Assembly: GCA_039566865.1 (NCBI GenBank)
Contig: CM076954.1
Location: 17,012,001-17,076,000, forward strand
Source of the DNA: Aurelia coerulea
Taxonomy: Eukaryota; Cnidaria; Scyphozoa; Semaeostomeae; Ulmaridae
Direction: 5' to 3'
Length of the DNA stretch: 64,000 nucleotides
Made by a program: the position numbers and the translations under genes
The notes under the pieces: model-generated
The model's database searches: none
What the model was told of the DNA's origin: nothing
Seen by the model: only the letters and a program-made list of their open reading frames with translations
Shown: one piece after another, positions 11,780 through 22,965 of the stretch
Layout of the letters: each line of letters begins with the position of its first letter
How positions within the stretch are numbered: position 1 is the first letter of the stretch

Positions 11780-12110
11780 CCCGGGGGGGGGGGGTTACTT
11801 GACTTAAATTCGTACGGGGGTGTGCCCACGAAAAAAATTTTTTTTACTCTGCTCCAGAATTTTTCGCTCAAAATGATAACCTGTTCTAGAAAAAATTGAT
11901 GAAAAGTATACTCAAAAAGATGAAATTTGACCGAAAAACGACCCGATCTAGCAGAATATTCCCCTTTGACATGTTTTGGCAACCTGCTCTAGAAAAATTG
12001 CCTCATTTTGATACCCTGTTCTAGAAAAATTGGTGAAAACGATACCCTTAAAAACGGCACATCCCCGTCGGACAAATATACTAAGTACCCCCCCCCCCCC
12101 CCCCCCCGGG
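11780..12110. mobile_element. G-run MITE with near-perfect target duplication
   Basis: The left end CCCGGGGGGGGGGGG leads into TTACTTGACTT, and the right end, ACTAAGTAC followed by a run of C and GGG, is its inverse. Flanks are ACAAACAG (left) and ACAAAAAACAG (right), an 8-bp duplication with a short insertion. The body repeats CTGTTCTAGAAAAATTG and related phrases about four times. It is non-coding and of the same architecture as 9,995-10,441 and 17,763-18,138. Confidence 0.7.
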
Positions 12111-12271
12111 ACAAAAAACAGCTGGCCGAAATGTCTTTCGTGTCGGTACCTTAATGACAAAACTTCCAGCTTAATTTTGACCAGCTTGTGCCTTGAAATT
12201 TAATTCCACCATTTAGGCTCATGAAAATCAAGCAGAAACTTCCAATGCAATGCTAGAGTCAATTACAAATA

Positions 12272-12583
12272 CCCGGGGGGGGGGCACTTAGCTTATTTTG
12301 CTGATGGCCATGGAAGTACCCCTTTCTGCGTATCGTTTTCGCCTCTTTCGACAGAAGGTAATTTTTCTAAAGCCGGTTGTCAAAGGGATAATTAGTTACG
12401 CAATTAGTTAGGGCGGGTTGTTATTTCATTGTTTTCCAATGTAATTTTAACTTGTGGGGTATATATTTCACCGATTTTTCTAACGCCGGATATTATCTAG
12501 GGGGGGGGAGTTCAGGAGCTGGTTGAACAAATTATCCCTTGTGCACGCCCCCGTACCATTGATATTCAAGTAACCCCCAGGGG
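12272..12583. mobile_element. G-run MITE, flanks CAAATA
   Basis: It begins CCCGGGGGGGGGCACTTAGC and ends CAAGTAACCCCCAGGGG, so the ends are inverted. CAAATA is found immediately outside both ends (12,266-12,271 and 12,584-12,589). The body has ACGCCGGATATTATC and an internal G-run at about 12,501. Confidence 0.55.
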
Positions 12584-12589
12584 CAAATA

Positions 12590-13970
12590 TGGCGTTTGTA
12601 CCGGTTTGTACCTCTTTTGTAAGTCCCTGTTTCATGCTTTAGGCCGTGGAACGAAGTCCGCCCACACATGACACAGTCTGCATTACCCATTCTTGCGGAA
12701 GATATAATGATTGCACAAAGGGCCTGCTTCACATTTTTTCCCATGGGAAAGCTTCACCACATTCCCCATTAACAGCACATTCCCCCCTGAGGAATGAGCA
12801 CATTAAATTTTTCCAGAAATTCCATGGGAAAATTCCGTAAAGTTAGTAAACAACAATTGTCTTGCGACTGTCCAAATGTTTACTCGGGAAACTTTAGGTT
12901 GGTTTTGACAGATTGTTCAAACAGATATTACCCAAAAATTCAACGCTGTTTGTATCTAAAATAAATTTGTCCATTTATGCGCGATTCGTTTGCATTGTGC
13001 GTCCGCATTGGCTACCATTTTGAATTTTTGCGAGCGCGTGCTCTTGGTAGTGAAGGTGTGAATCACGTTAACACTTGCAAATTTTAATGATAGCTGAAAA
13101 ATGCAATAATAATGGTTTGGGAGAATAAGTCCTAAATTTTCTCAAAAAATTCTTTGTCTTTTATACTGAGTACAATGTTGCTCTGAACATACTCTTTCAA
13201 ATGCGCAAATTATACACGCCTAATCTTTTGCTAATGGATGTGTAAATAATGGTGATTATTCACTCCCCCTTGGCCTTTGTCCTTCTGTCATCTCAAGCTA
13301 TGCTAGGTGGAGAGGTCCGCCCTTAATCACCTTTTCGATTGTCCTCACTGTCATTCTCTTAGATTTCCAAGACAACGTAAGATTGATAAGCGCGTTTTCT
13401 CATTGTTTGCCTCAGAGTTTAGGAGATTTCAAGCGGGAAGATCCGGTAGTGTTTAGCTTCATCGATCGAGGAAGAAAGTATTATATGCTGTTAGTACACA
13501 ATCGAATTGGTTGGTCAAAAGTCATAAGTTACGATCAAAAGTCATAAGTCACGAGGTGAGAGGACGGAATCCAGAGGACGTTTGAGATTATCTTTGCGAT
13601 CCAATAGATCGATTCCGCCTCCTCGGATGAAAAATAAACAGGATGAAACAAACTTTGATTCTTGTAAATGAGTCACTCTTTGTATCTTAATCGCAGGTTG
13701 AAATGGCTTATCGTTGGCTGAAATATTGGATCTAATGATTTTCGACTGAAAGACCACGGAAAGATTCCTATCAAACTGACCTCGACAGAGAAGACACAAG
13801 ACAGTGACTTTTGGTACTTTGGCCGATGAACTTTAGCAAGTAGGTGGCAAAAGTAGCTGTTGCTCGAGAAGCCTGTGCAAAATCTGGAGTGACGTTCAAA
13901 TCTGCCACCAGAACGGATTTCTGCAACAAACAATCGCCATATTTGACTTTTATTTTCATATAATAATTTC
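12590..13970. other. Upstream region of the recombinase-like gene, no gene recognised
   Basis: No supported coding region. At 13,515-13,555 CAAAAGTCATAAGT is repeated. A possible 3' splice site (TTTCCGCAG ending about 13,973) lies 25 bases before the ATG of the next gene, so an untranslated first exon may be in this stretch. Confidence 0.4.
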
Positions 13971-13997
13971 CGCAGAAAACTAACTAAAGAACCATTA

Positions 13998-15707
13998 ATG
14001 GTAAATGAGGACATACATCAAATTGTTGATAGCTGTTTGACAAACTTTGAAGCTATGGATTGCACAAGATCGACAGTTTTCCCGTACGACAGCAGTGAAG
14101 GAGTTTACGGAGACCTCTCGTCGAAATATTCCACAAATGGCCCAACTATCGCCACGTATTTTCGAGGAATGCCCTATGGCACACCTAAAGGTTACAACTC
14201 ACCAGCTTCATTTGGAAAATCAAGCATTTCTAACGAACAATCAACAGAAATGGGAGAAGGAACTTTCCCATTTGCGCACGGAGAATCCGTCTCTGAGAAG
14301 TGTCAATTTTCAAGCGATCATTACCTTCATGTAAACAACAACAGTGAGTTTCAGGGACATACTTACCTTCGTTCATCAGTTGGACCAGAAGCGAGATCTT
14401 TTATCCAACCGACGGGAGATTTGTACCAACACGGAGGCAGCATGGATACATTTGGATCAATTACAAACGGAACAGTCGAACATTTCCCACATCCACTGAG
14501 AACCTCGTCGGCACATTTGTATCCACCCGACATAAAATTCAGCCCTGAAGCTTTAGCAAGCCAGCTTTCTCACGACTATGGGAAGTTTGGTCCCTACGGA
14601 CATCCGACGTCTTTGCATGCTCATCGTTACGGCCCAACAAGCGATTACAACCCAAGCAGTTTTTATTCAGGGCCAGATTCAGGTGTTTCAAATCCACATA
14701 CAAGCAGTGGCAGCATTTTTACCTCTGCTAATTCAGTCATTCCTAATAGCAACTCTCTGTCGATGCCTTCAAAATTGCCAGGGAATATTCTGTCCCGAAA
14801 TAGTCTTACGCCAACTGGAGGACTCGCAAGGGATTCGGACGTGGAGCAAGTAGACGAGACGCACAAATGCAAAAATACGATTGAAGGTACCAAGACATCA
14901 GTGCGCAGATTCAAGAAATGGTATCGTGAAAAGTATGGCAAAAACATCGACATGAATTCAATCAACAAGTTCTCTGCACCAGAGCTTCTCAAAGATTTCT
15001 TTACCGAGATCAGAGACACGAGACCAGGTCGTGTCGGGAATGAATACGAACCCGTCACACTTACGACTTATCGTAACGGTCTACGAAGGTACTTTTTGTA
15101 CAGAAAAGTGCCCCCAGCACCAGACAATTTTGATCTAACCGACAAGAGTTTTGATATCGTAAATCGAAGACTGATGACCAAAAGAGACGATCTCAAACGC
15201 AAAGGAAAAGGCAACCACCCCAACGCAATTGAAAGCATTACCCCTGAGCAACTTGATAAGATGTGGGCCTCAGGAGCGATTGGAATCCATGCCCCCAGAC
15301 CCCTTTTGCGGCTGCAGTGGTGGTTGAATACAGTTTTCCAAGGCATCAGAGGTAGAATGGCTCATCATGATTTAAGCATCGAAGATTTTAGGCTGTCAAG
15401 AGGTCCAGATGGAAAATTGTGTGTCGAGCACATCAAAGGAGTTGACCGACTTGGAGGCCCGAAAGTCGACGCAGCGAGAGGCAAGAGAAAGGGTAAAGGA
15501 AGGATCTTTGAAACTGATGGTGGAGAGCGAGATCCCGTACGTGCGTTTGAGACATACAAAGCACATCGACCTCCAGGAATCGGTTCATTTTATCTGACAC
15601 CAAAGCAGAAACCAAAGGGGGGTGTTTGGTTCAATAAAGTACCCATGGGTAAGAACTCTATTGGACGAATTATGCGAGAAATTAAAGCAATTTCAAACAT
15701 AAACTGA
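13998..15707 (+). CDS. Crypton-derived tyrosine-recombinase-like (DUF3504) protein, C-terminally truncated
   Basis: Single-exon open frame of 569 residues starting at an ATG 25 bases after a plausible 3' splice site. Residues 1 to about 290 are Ser/Pro/His/Tyr/Gly-rich and probably disordered, and I recognise no family there. From about 294 (TKTSVRRFKKWYREKYGKN) there is a helical core-binding-type domain with PELLKDFFTEIR and TLTTYRNGLRRYF. From about 440 the start of the catalytic fold follows: LRLQWWLNTVFQGIRGR, with the first conserved arginine near residue 450, then DPVRAFETYKAHRP and the usual KVPMGKNSIGRIMREI. This order is that of the DUF3504 domain of ZMYM2/3/4, QRICH1 and KIAA1958, which derive from Crypton transposons. 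The protein stops where family members continue into the segment with HxxR and the catalytic tyrosine, so it cannot be an active recombinase. A role as a DNA-binding or chromatin-associated factor is inference. The domain assignment is fairly sure, the function is not. Confidence 0.8.
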   Translation: MVNEDIHQIVDSCLTNFEAMDCTRSTVFPYDSSEGVYGDLSSKYSTNGPTIATYFRGMPYGTPKGYNSPASFGKSSISNEQSTEMGEGTFPFAHGESVSEKCQFSSDHYLHVNNNSEFQGHTYLRSSVGPEARSFIQPTGDLYQHGGSMDTFGSITNGTVEHFPHPLRTSSAHLYPPDIKFSPEALASQLSHDYGKFGPYGHPTSLHAHRYGPTSDYNPSSFYSGPDSGVSNPHTSSGSIFTSANSVIPNSNSLSMPSKLPGNILSRNSLTPTGGLARDSDVEQVDETHKCKNTIEGTKTSVRRFKKWYREKYGKNIDMNSINKFSAPELLKDFFTEIRDTRPGRVGNEYEPVTLTTYRNGLRRYFLYRKVPPAPDNFDLTDKSFDIVNRRLMTKRDDLKRKGKGNHPNAIESITPEQLDKMWASGAIGIHAPRPLLRLQWWLNTVFQGIRGRMAHHDLSIEDFRLSRGPDGKLCVEHIKGVDRLGGPKVDAARGKRKGKGRIFETDGGERDPVRAFETYKAHRPPGIGSFYLTPKQKPKGGVWFNKVPMGKNSIGRIMREIKAISNIN

Positions 15708-15742
15708 CTTTTATGTGACAGTCTTCTTTCAGAGAAATTTCG

Positions 15743-15748
15743 AATAAA
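15743..15748 (+). promoter_or_regulatory. Polyadenylation signal AATAAA
   Basis: AATAAA lies about 35 bases after the stop codon of the recombinase-like gene, which supports the stop as its true end. Confidence 0.6.
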
Positions 15749-15779
15749 GCGCGCAATGTTGCATAATTTCTAGTAGAAA

Positions 15780-17570
15780 GTTTTAGGGGCGCTATCATTT
15801 TATCTTTTTCGTTATTACCCTTGTCCTTGTTGCACATACCTTTTTGACCTGTTCATAGCTCCAAACAATCAGCAGTACATTACTCCCCGAAAACTTCAGC
15901 AAGCTATTTCTTTAGCGACCTCTGAAAAGTTTCATCACTGAACTTAATTTGTTTAGCGAGTGTTTCAAGATTTTTCTTTAAATTGAAGAGGATTTTACCA
16001 AATTTATGAGAAGCTTAGTGCTTAGTTTGCCTTTAAAGATAAAGAAAGGTTTTTAACAAAGATTTTTAGAAGAAATTTAGCATACTTTTGTGTTTTTAAT
16101 GAGATTCCACTGAGGACATACGACACCTTTAGGGAGTAATGTGCCCCTCGCCTCGCCGATCTTTACGCAATGAGTTCTATTTAATGTTTTAAACCAATGA
16201 TTATGAAGTATTTTGCTGCTGTAACAAAAATTAGGCCAGTTTTCTGGTTTTATTTGGTGTTGGATAGCGTATGTATATATTAGTAGGTTGTATTTCATGA
16301 GGGAACCGTTTTCATAAATAATACACGAGTTATCCGATCGATTTTCCCCTAAATGCCTGCCAAACGTTCGTCTAATTCAAAACAACTCACCTATTTGAAT
16401 TTAGCCAACGAGAAAGGCTACTATAGCTTTTGTATTGCCAAGTAATGGAATAGGCGGAAAGAAAGAGTAAAATGTTTTTATCATCATGTACAACCTTTTC
16501 GTTTGACGCAGGTCACAAGGTAATACCAGTTATTTCCTTTGAGCAGTATCTGGCGGTTTATCAAACTTTTTGCCTGATAGATTTATAGCGTTCTAAAATA
16601 TTATATTGATTTGGTTCCGAATGCTGTTATTGTAGCAACAGAAAATTTTTGCAATTTGATACGCTGCAACTTCATTGTTTGGTCTTACAAGCAGAACTGC
16701 TCCTTATTTCCTATAACTTTTAAAAAGTTACTCAAACTGATGTAACTGTTGTAGTTGCAGAGATATTCAACTTTTGAGATGATCTTTTGTTGGCTATCTT
16801 TGTGACCATCTCGCTTTGTAATAGAGCACACTTTTGCTTGAGTTTGCGTCGAAAATTTCAGAATGGGATGTTTTGACACTGACTGTTGACAGTAGTCCTT
16901 GGAATTATCTCCACAAGGAAAGGAATCGAGATTGAAATGTGGAAAAGAATGACGCAACAAAAATGAAGTACTTTCCTTCCTGGGGCATTAATAAACTTAA
17001 AATAATTTTTTTCCTTTCCTTTCTGTCCGCGATCCTCAAGCTTTCCACACAAAACTGCACATTGTGCATTTCTGGGGACAAGGCAGTTTTATTCTGTAAT
17101 TTTTCCAATATTTGAACGGTGATTAAACATTTAAAGTTCTACTTTCCTTGCGAGAAAAGTTTGAAGATTTGCCACACTTTTTACCGACATTTTTACCATG
17201 GTCATAGAAGTTAGGATTACTCGTCAACAGGAGCGTCACCAGCCCTAAATATGTGGGATGGACATGGTATGAAACTATGTCTTTAAAGATATACCAAGCC
17301 TGTTTTATGCCATTTTTGCTTATGAGTAAATGCTACTTTGAGAAAACTGGGGTGAACATGTCCACATTCTGGTGACACCCTTGGTCGTGAATTAAACTTG
17401 CAAACGGTGTAGCAACTTGTGTATCTTAAAAAGGAATGTTCCCAGTGAGGTATCGTAGGATTTTACCATTAAATCATGTAATATCGAATGCATTTTAGAG
17501 ACATGCACTTAACAACCAGGTCGATTTTTTGTTTGTTTGTCCTTTTCCTTTGGCTCTAAACTGGACAAGA
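15780..17570. other. Intergenic stretch, nothing recognised
   Basis: Short open frames overlap on the minus strand at 16,685-17,108 but have no family resemblance or convincing splice sites. No transposon ends were found. Confidence 0.5.
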
Positions 17571-17762
17571 GCGTTGTATCACACCACAGGACGCCCAGGC
17601 GGTCGATTGAACGATAATAAGTTTAAAACTCCAAAATAGTTAATAGCAATACCTTCATTTGGTTCACTTCTCTACGGCTGTATTTGTTTCCTTTGTTGAC
17701 TTCTGTACTGCATAATTGTTCGAATACGAGAGTTCGATGTGAAGTAATACTAATGCAGTACT

Positions 17763-18138
17763 CCCGGGGGGGGGGGGGCACTCCCATTCTTGACCTGACG
17801 GGATGTGCCGCTCAACAGGGTGTCCTTTTACGGTAAAAATTATGCGACAGGGTGTCCTTTTCTAACGAAAATTATGCGACAGGGTATTATAATAGGTAAA
17901 AAATTTATGCGACAGGGTATCACAAACAAAAATTACGTTCTACACTATATTTGAGAGGCAAAATTTTTATGCGACAGGGTATCACAAGCAAAAATTGCGT
18001 TCTACACTATATTTGAGTTGCAAAATTTTTATGCGACAGGGTATACTTTTGGCCTATTTTTTATGCGACAGGGTGCAGGGTGTGGAGAGGTTTTCCGCAC
18101 ACCCCCGTCACTTCCCTAGTCAAGTACCCCCCCCCGGG
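17763..18138. mobile_element. G-run MITE with 8-bp target duplication GCAGTACT
   Basis: It begins CCCGGGGGGGGGGGGGCACT and ends AGTACCCCCCCCCGGG. GCAGTACT flanks both sides (17,755-17,762 and 18,139-18,146). Inside, TTATGCGACAGGGT recurs about seven times, one pair of copies also sharing GCGTTCTACACTATATTTGA. It is non-coding and inserted at the centre of the larger palindrome. Confidence 0.8.
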
Positions 18139-18165
18139 GCAGTACTATACTTGCTATATTATATA

Positions 18166-18684
18166 CCGGGTGAGTCAAAAAAAAGTTTACCAGTTTGGCG
18201 GGCTGTGAAATAAAAAGTAAGTGGCCGATATTAAAAACTAAAGTGTTAATCTACCATTCAAAGGCCAACTTAGATGAGAAAATTTTGTTTGGCAGAATCA
18301 TTCACTTGCAAAACCCACAAATTGGAAAAATGCTTGTAAGGGGTTTGTATGGGAATCGAGAATTCCACGTTCCATTCTGGTCCATGATTTATTTGGCATG
18401 GAAATTTGAGTTCACTACAATTGTCAGTTTCAGAAATAGAATTTGATTTCAATAGCAAGTAAATCATGGACCGGAATGGAATGTGGAATTCTAGTTCCCA
18501 TACATGTCCTTTAGAGAAATTTTTCTAATTTTGGGGTCTTAGAGATGAGCAATTCTACCAAACAAAATTTTCTCATCTAAGTTAGCCTTTGCATGATAGA
18601 TTAACATTTCAGTTTTGAATATCAGCCGCATACATATTATTCCACAGCCCGCCAAACAGGCAAACTTTTTTTTGACTCACCCGG
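18166..18684. mobile_element. Foldback element, TA-flanked, ends CCGGGTGAGTC
   Basis: Both ends read CCGGGTGAGTCAAAAAAAAG inward and are bordered by TA. The arms extend far inward: CAGTTTGGCGGGCTGTG, then AACTTAGATGAGAAAATTTT are mirrored at the right, so most of the 519 bp can fold on itself. A TA target is typical of Tc1/mariner-type elements. There is no transposase. Relatives are at 32,031, 35,051 and 53,209. Confidence 0.8.
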
Positions 18685-18879
18685 TAGTACTGCGTTAGTG
18701 TTACTTCACTTCGAACTCTCGTATTCGAATAATTATGCAGTACAGAACAAAGGAAACACAATACAGCCGTATAGAGAGATGCAACAACTAAGACACAAAG
18801 GTATTGCAATTAACTTTTTTGAAGTTTTAAAACTTAGTATCGTTCAATCAACCGCCTGGGCTTCCTATGATCACACTTC

Positions 18880-21540
18880 AGTCTTTGGTGTTATATTTGA
18901 CATGTATTTAGGAACAACAGCACACACGTGCGATTGCAAACTTCACAAAAGGTTGCTTGCATTGCAATGCAAGCATTTACGCAATAACATATTCAAAGAG
19001 TTTCAAACCGAACAGTCCCCAAGTAAATATATTCAGATAGAATCAAAAATGCACACAATTATGTCAGATACTCGTTTGATGTGAAATAATCAATTTTCGA
19101 CCGTCGAGAGATTTTGCTTTGCAGCTCAATGCCAATATGTTGAACGTCCCATAGACTGCCACAGAAAGGAGGTTACATGTGTGTGCGAGGGTGTGAGATT
19201 TAACGGTGCCGTTTAGCAACTAAAAGCAATCTGATACTTCTTGAAAAGTTTGGGAATATTTCATGTGCATTTCAAAAACTTTTCATCAGTGTTCTACCTT
19301 GCTTCTCATACTGCAATCCAATTGAATGACAAAAAACTGATAGCTTTCTCTTGGGCCATTGTGATCTACCAAAGATCAATGATCTCTCAGTTTGACATGG
19401 GCCTAAAATTTTTGCCAAAAGCCAGACAATTTTCGTATTTCTGTATCATATGGGAAGGCCCTCGGCGAATTTTTCTAGCGCCACTCTTCAAAACTTCGCA
19501 TATCGCAGAACATTTCTCGTCCACTGTTACAAAGGTTTGGAAGATTGGAATAAAAGAAACAGAATATTCACCCTAGGTACGTGCATAGAATCGAATTATG
19601 ATTAACTGGACATTTGCACGTAATTTGATCATAAACTGCTTTTCTTGTCAGTTGCTGATAAATTTCTATCGGCCATTTTTGTGGGAAGTTGCTTGGGCCT
19701 AAGTACTGTAGGTTAATCAAATTTTATCCTGAACGAAATATTCCTATGATTTTCACTGCTATTTGTTCTCCTAATGGTTGGTCAATAGACTCATTACATA
19801 AGTCCCTCTAACTTTCGATTGTTGTTGTTGTTGTTGTTGTTATTGCTGTTATAGCGACAAGTCAGTTTGGGGATCGAAACAAGAGACTTTCGGAATGAGT
19901 CTAGTTGGTCAATGCAATAAAGCTGTATTGTGGTTTTATTTTGTTTTTCAGAAATCGGTGAATTGACATCGTACAAAACGTCGATTCTTTGAGGCCAACA
20001 TCACAACTTCGTGCTCGTGCCGAAACAATGACCGACTGATCAATTTCTACCGCGCAAATCCAATAATATGGGATACTTTTCCAACCCCCCCCCCACTGTT
20101 TCTGTTTCATCCAAAAAGTTTCAATAAGGCCATTTGATAGAAATTTCCAGGAATTTTTGCTGAAGGATTCCTAAAATGTTGTCCATTGAAAAATACATAA
20201 TGGAGGAGAGGCCTACATCGCATCTGATAACGATTGCTGCACATTATCCAAGGGTGGAAAGCACATATATTATCAAAGTCGTTGATAAGCACTTCAAACA
20301 CTTCAGAAATCTTAATTTTCCCGAAGTTTAGATTTCCCATCTTTTCAAGATCAATTCACGGTATCATTGCTGAATATTTCTTTAAAGGGAGTACAAAGAC
20401 CAGCATGCTTTGTACGAAGTCAGCGACTTGCTCTGAAAAGGTTCCAGAATTCCAGAATAACTGACTGTACGAAATTCAGAAAAACGAAAGCAAACGACGG
20501 CAAAGGCTGCTGGTCTTTGGTCTCTCTTTATCGGGAATCGAAGCATATATAAGCGCTTGATAAAAATAGTCACGCAGAAACAATAGGCTATAACACGTGC
20601 CGCCCCATATTTGGGTAATTGATCTACGTCAACAGGAAATATTGGTATCTGATAGGCTAGAATCTGATCGCAAATGGCTCGAGCCACTTTTATATGCTTA
20701 CATTGCCTTTAAATACACGTATTATGCCTATCTCTCGGCCCAATTTAGCAAGATAGCTGCTATTTTGAGACACTACTTTTGCCAGTTCCAAGAATGTTGA
20801 ACAGGGGTAAGAAAATTGTTGCGGGGGCACTTGAAAGAATTGTTCCTCTGCATGATAAACCTTTTATTGAGTGGGCCTTATTCTGTTTGAATCACAAACA
20901 TTGTCGTGGTTGGCCTATTCTAATCTAGAGAAAATGGGCAAATTTGGTAAACACTGAAGTAAAGATGAAGGCACTTGTTACTTTTATACTAATTTTTCCC
21001 CGTTACCTGTGTCCTCGCTTTCCTCGTCGCCAAATGTTCAAATGCAATGATCTTAAAGTTCATCTTGCATTGGGTGGAAATGACATTTGACTGCAAAGCC
21101 TGATTTTACGACCAGCGTGGATCGGGCTTTTCAGTCAAAGGTCGTTCTAAGTGCAAGATAAACTAAAAATTGGCTGCGAGGATAGCGATGGTAATTCATC
21201 ACACAATCGTAGCCAGCCGTTAGTTACATCATCTATTTTACCAAGAGTCGGCTAAGGAAACAGAAGACCATTCACATTTCACAGGCAAAGTCCAGAAAAG
21301 TGCCCAGTCTCCTTCCAGATAAAATGACGTTCTTGAAAAACCTTCTTCATTTTGAATACAAAAGTGGATGTTTTAGGACGTGGCTTAGGTTATTCCTTTG
21401 TTTTTATAAACTTTTCCGACGGTCAGTGACCGTGTGATCGCACTGTTTTCCTGACTCTGTCCACAGGCCTACCTGACGCTCCTTTGTAAAAATGCAGATC
21501 TTAAGATTCCTAGCAATTACTGTTGCATTTTTTAAGGAGA
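18880..21540. other. Intergenic stretch, no supported gene
   Basis: Open frames up to about 128 codons occur on both strands without splice or homology support. A TTG microsatellite lies at 19,821-19,842. Confidence 0.5.
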
Positions 21541-21544
21541 CACA

Positions 21545-21763
21545 CCCTCAGTCGAGGTCTCAACTCAAGCACGTTGTTGCTCCGACACCTTTGTTTGTTT
21601 TCAGACTCCGTATTATGCTAAGAGTGAATGCACCTTCGCAAATTCGCCCGCAACAGGAACCATTAATGAGGCCTTCTTAGATTGTGTTTCTATTTTCAAC
21701 GATAATTGTGCATACCAATTTTGTGACGAGCGTAAAATTTGCACGAGTGCATCAGGAAATTAA
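21545..21763 (+). CDS. Candidate terminal exon of a cysteine-rich (probably secreted) protein
   Basis: A plus-strand frame, open from about 21,536 to a TAA at 21,761-21,763, encodes a cysteine-dense segment: ARCCSDTFVCFQTPYY, SECTFANSPATG, EAFLDCVSIFNDNC and QFCDERKICTSASGN. That is eight cysteines in about 60 residues, the density of disulfide-bonded extracellular domains. Two 3' splice sites could open it: CATTTTTTAAG just upstream (21,536) or the strong TTTGTTTGTTTTCAG at 21,604, which would keep five cysteines in 52 residues. No initiator ATG precedes the segment in frame, so it would be a downstream exon. I do not recognise the family and found no partner exon. Confidence 0.4.
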   Translation, partial: PSVEVSTQARCCSDTFVCFQTPYYAKSECTFANSPATGTINEAFLDCVSIFNDNCAYQFCDERKICTSASGN

Positions 21764-22364
21764 ACAAACTCAGCAACTGTTCTTTTGGAAGCTGCAATTA
21801 AAATTAGGCCATTTCCTGGTGCCCTGAACTACCTTATCGAATAATCTTATTTCATTCTATTTGTGCGACTTTTTATAACTTTCTTATTATCATTTTATCA
21901 TAAAGGAAGCATTAATGGCTTGCACCTTGTTACAGAGCCTTTAGTGGGAATGAGGATGAGGATGGGGAGTTCATTTACATGCCCTTCAGCGCAACGGTGC
22001 ACTCCTTTCCAATGTTGCTCGTTGATTAACGAGCATAACAACACATGCCAGGCTTCACCCCTTGTTTTCATAACGCCGTTCTTAATGTTGCTGCGTTGGA
22101 TACATCGCACACTTCCTTTATCTTCTTTGCTCTCTCGACTCTGATACAATAGTGAAAGGATGTAACATTCTATAAGATCCCGTTCCACTTTTCCCCAGTC
22201 CGCTGTTTGAGAAGAAGAAAGGTCAATGGAATAGGAAAAGGATCAAAGGAAACTTGGATAATTCTTTCAACCTCAAACGACTGGAAGGCCACTTGCGTTT
22301 TTCATCAGAATGTATGATAAAAGGGGCCTTTGCAACCAGTCTGCTTTTTGAAAATCCCTGTACG

Positions 22365-22530
22365 CCTCTGTGCAATGGTAAATAGGCTCCTCAATAAATA
22401 GAAGAAATAAATCACTCAGACAGGACAAAAATCTTATTCTTACGCTATCCTTTGTTGACTTTGTGTGCAACTTCAATTTGAATGGGATATTTTTAGATTT
22501 TTTGCTCTCTGCAAATGCAAGCATGCAGGG
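22365..22530 (+). repeat. Dispersed repeat, copy 1 (second copy at 60,912-61,088)
   Basis: TGCAATGGTAAATAGGCTCC, TATCCTTTGTTGAC, TGTGTGCAACTTC and GAATGGGATATTT...GCTCTCTGCA follow in the same order at 60.9 kb. The last 45 bases, ending GCTCTCTGCAAATGCAAGCA, also recur at 23,512-23,556, so the sequence between them is bracketed by a direct repeat. Confidence 0.6.
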
Positions 22531-22689
22531 GCGCACATTCAAATTTTGTTTGGGGGGGTGTCAACATGCTTTGGACCGACTAAATTTTTTCGGACCGACT
22601 GAAAGTATAGCAAGCAGCGGTGTGGCCAGGATAAATTAAGTGGGGGGTATTGAAACGAGGGTGTCCCCAGGAAAATTTTTGGGGCCACC

Positions 22690-22965
22690 CCTTTACTTTG
22701 GCTTAGAATGCATCTCCCAATATCGTGCTTGCCTTTAGCGACAAGGAAAACTTGATCGTTTTGTGACAATTATGCTATAAATCAGCGCATGAGGAAAATT
22801 TTTGAAGACAGATCCCTTACTTTGGCTTAGAATGCATCTCCCAATATCATGCTTGCCTTTAGCGACAAGGAAACCTTTATCGTTTTGTGACAGTTATGCT
22901 ATAAATCAGTGAACGAGGAAAATTTTTGAGAAAGATCCTTTACTTTATGGCTTAGAATGTATCAT
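22690..22965 (+). repeat. Tandem repeat, about 124-bp unit
   Basis: Two nearly identical units start CTTTACTTTGGCTTAGAATG and contain CTTTAGCGACAAGGAAA and TTATGCTATAAATCAG. A third, partial unit begins at about 22,937. The spacing of the shared words is 123-124 bases. Confidence 0.7.

Larger units (their letters stand above)
17575..18875. repeat. Large imperfect palindrome with two nested elements
   Basis: The left arm (about 17,575-17,762) contains CGCCCAGGCGGTCGATTGAA, TACGGCTGTATTTG and CGAATACGAGAGTTCGATGT. The right arm (about 18,685-18,875) contains the reverse complements of these words in mirror order, for example ACTTCGAACTCTCGTATTCG and TTCAATCAACCGCCTGGGC. The arms are about 185 bp. 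The centre is occupied by a G-run MITE (17,763-18,138) and a CCGGGTGAGTC foldback (18,166-18,684). Confidence 0.75.
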
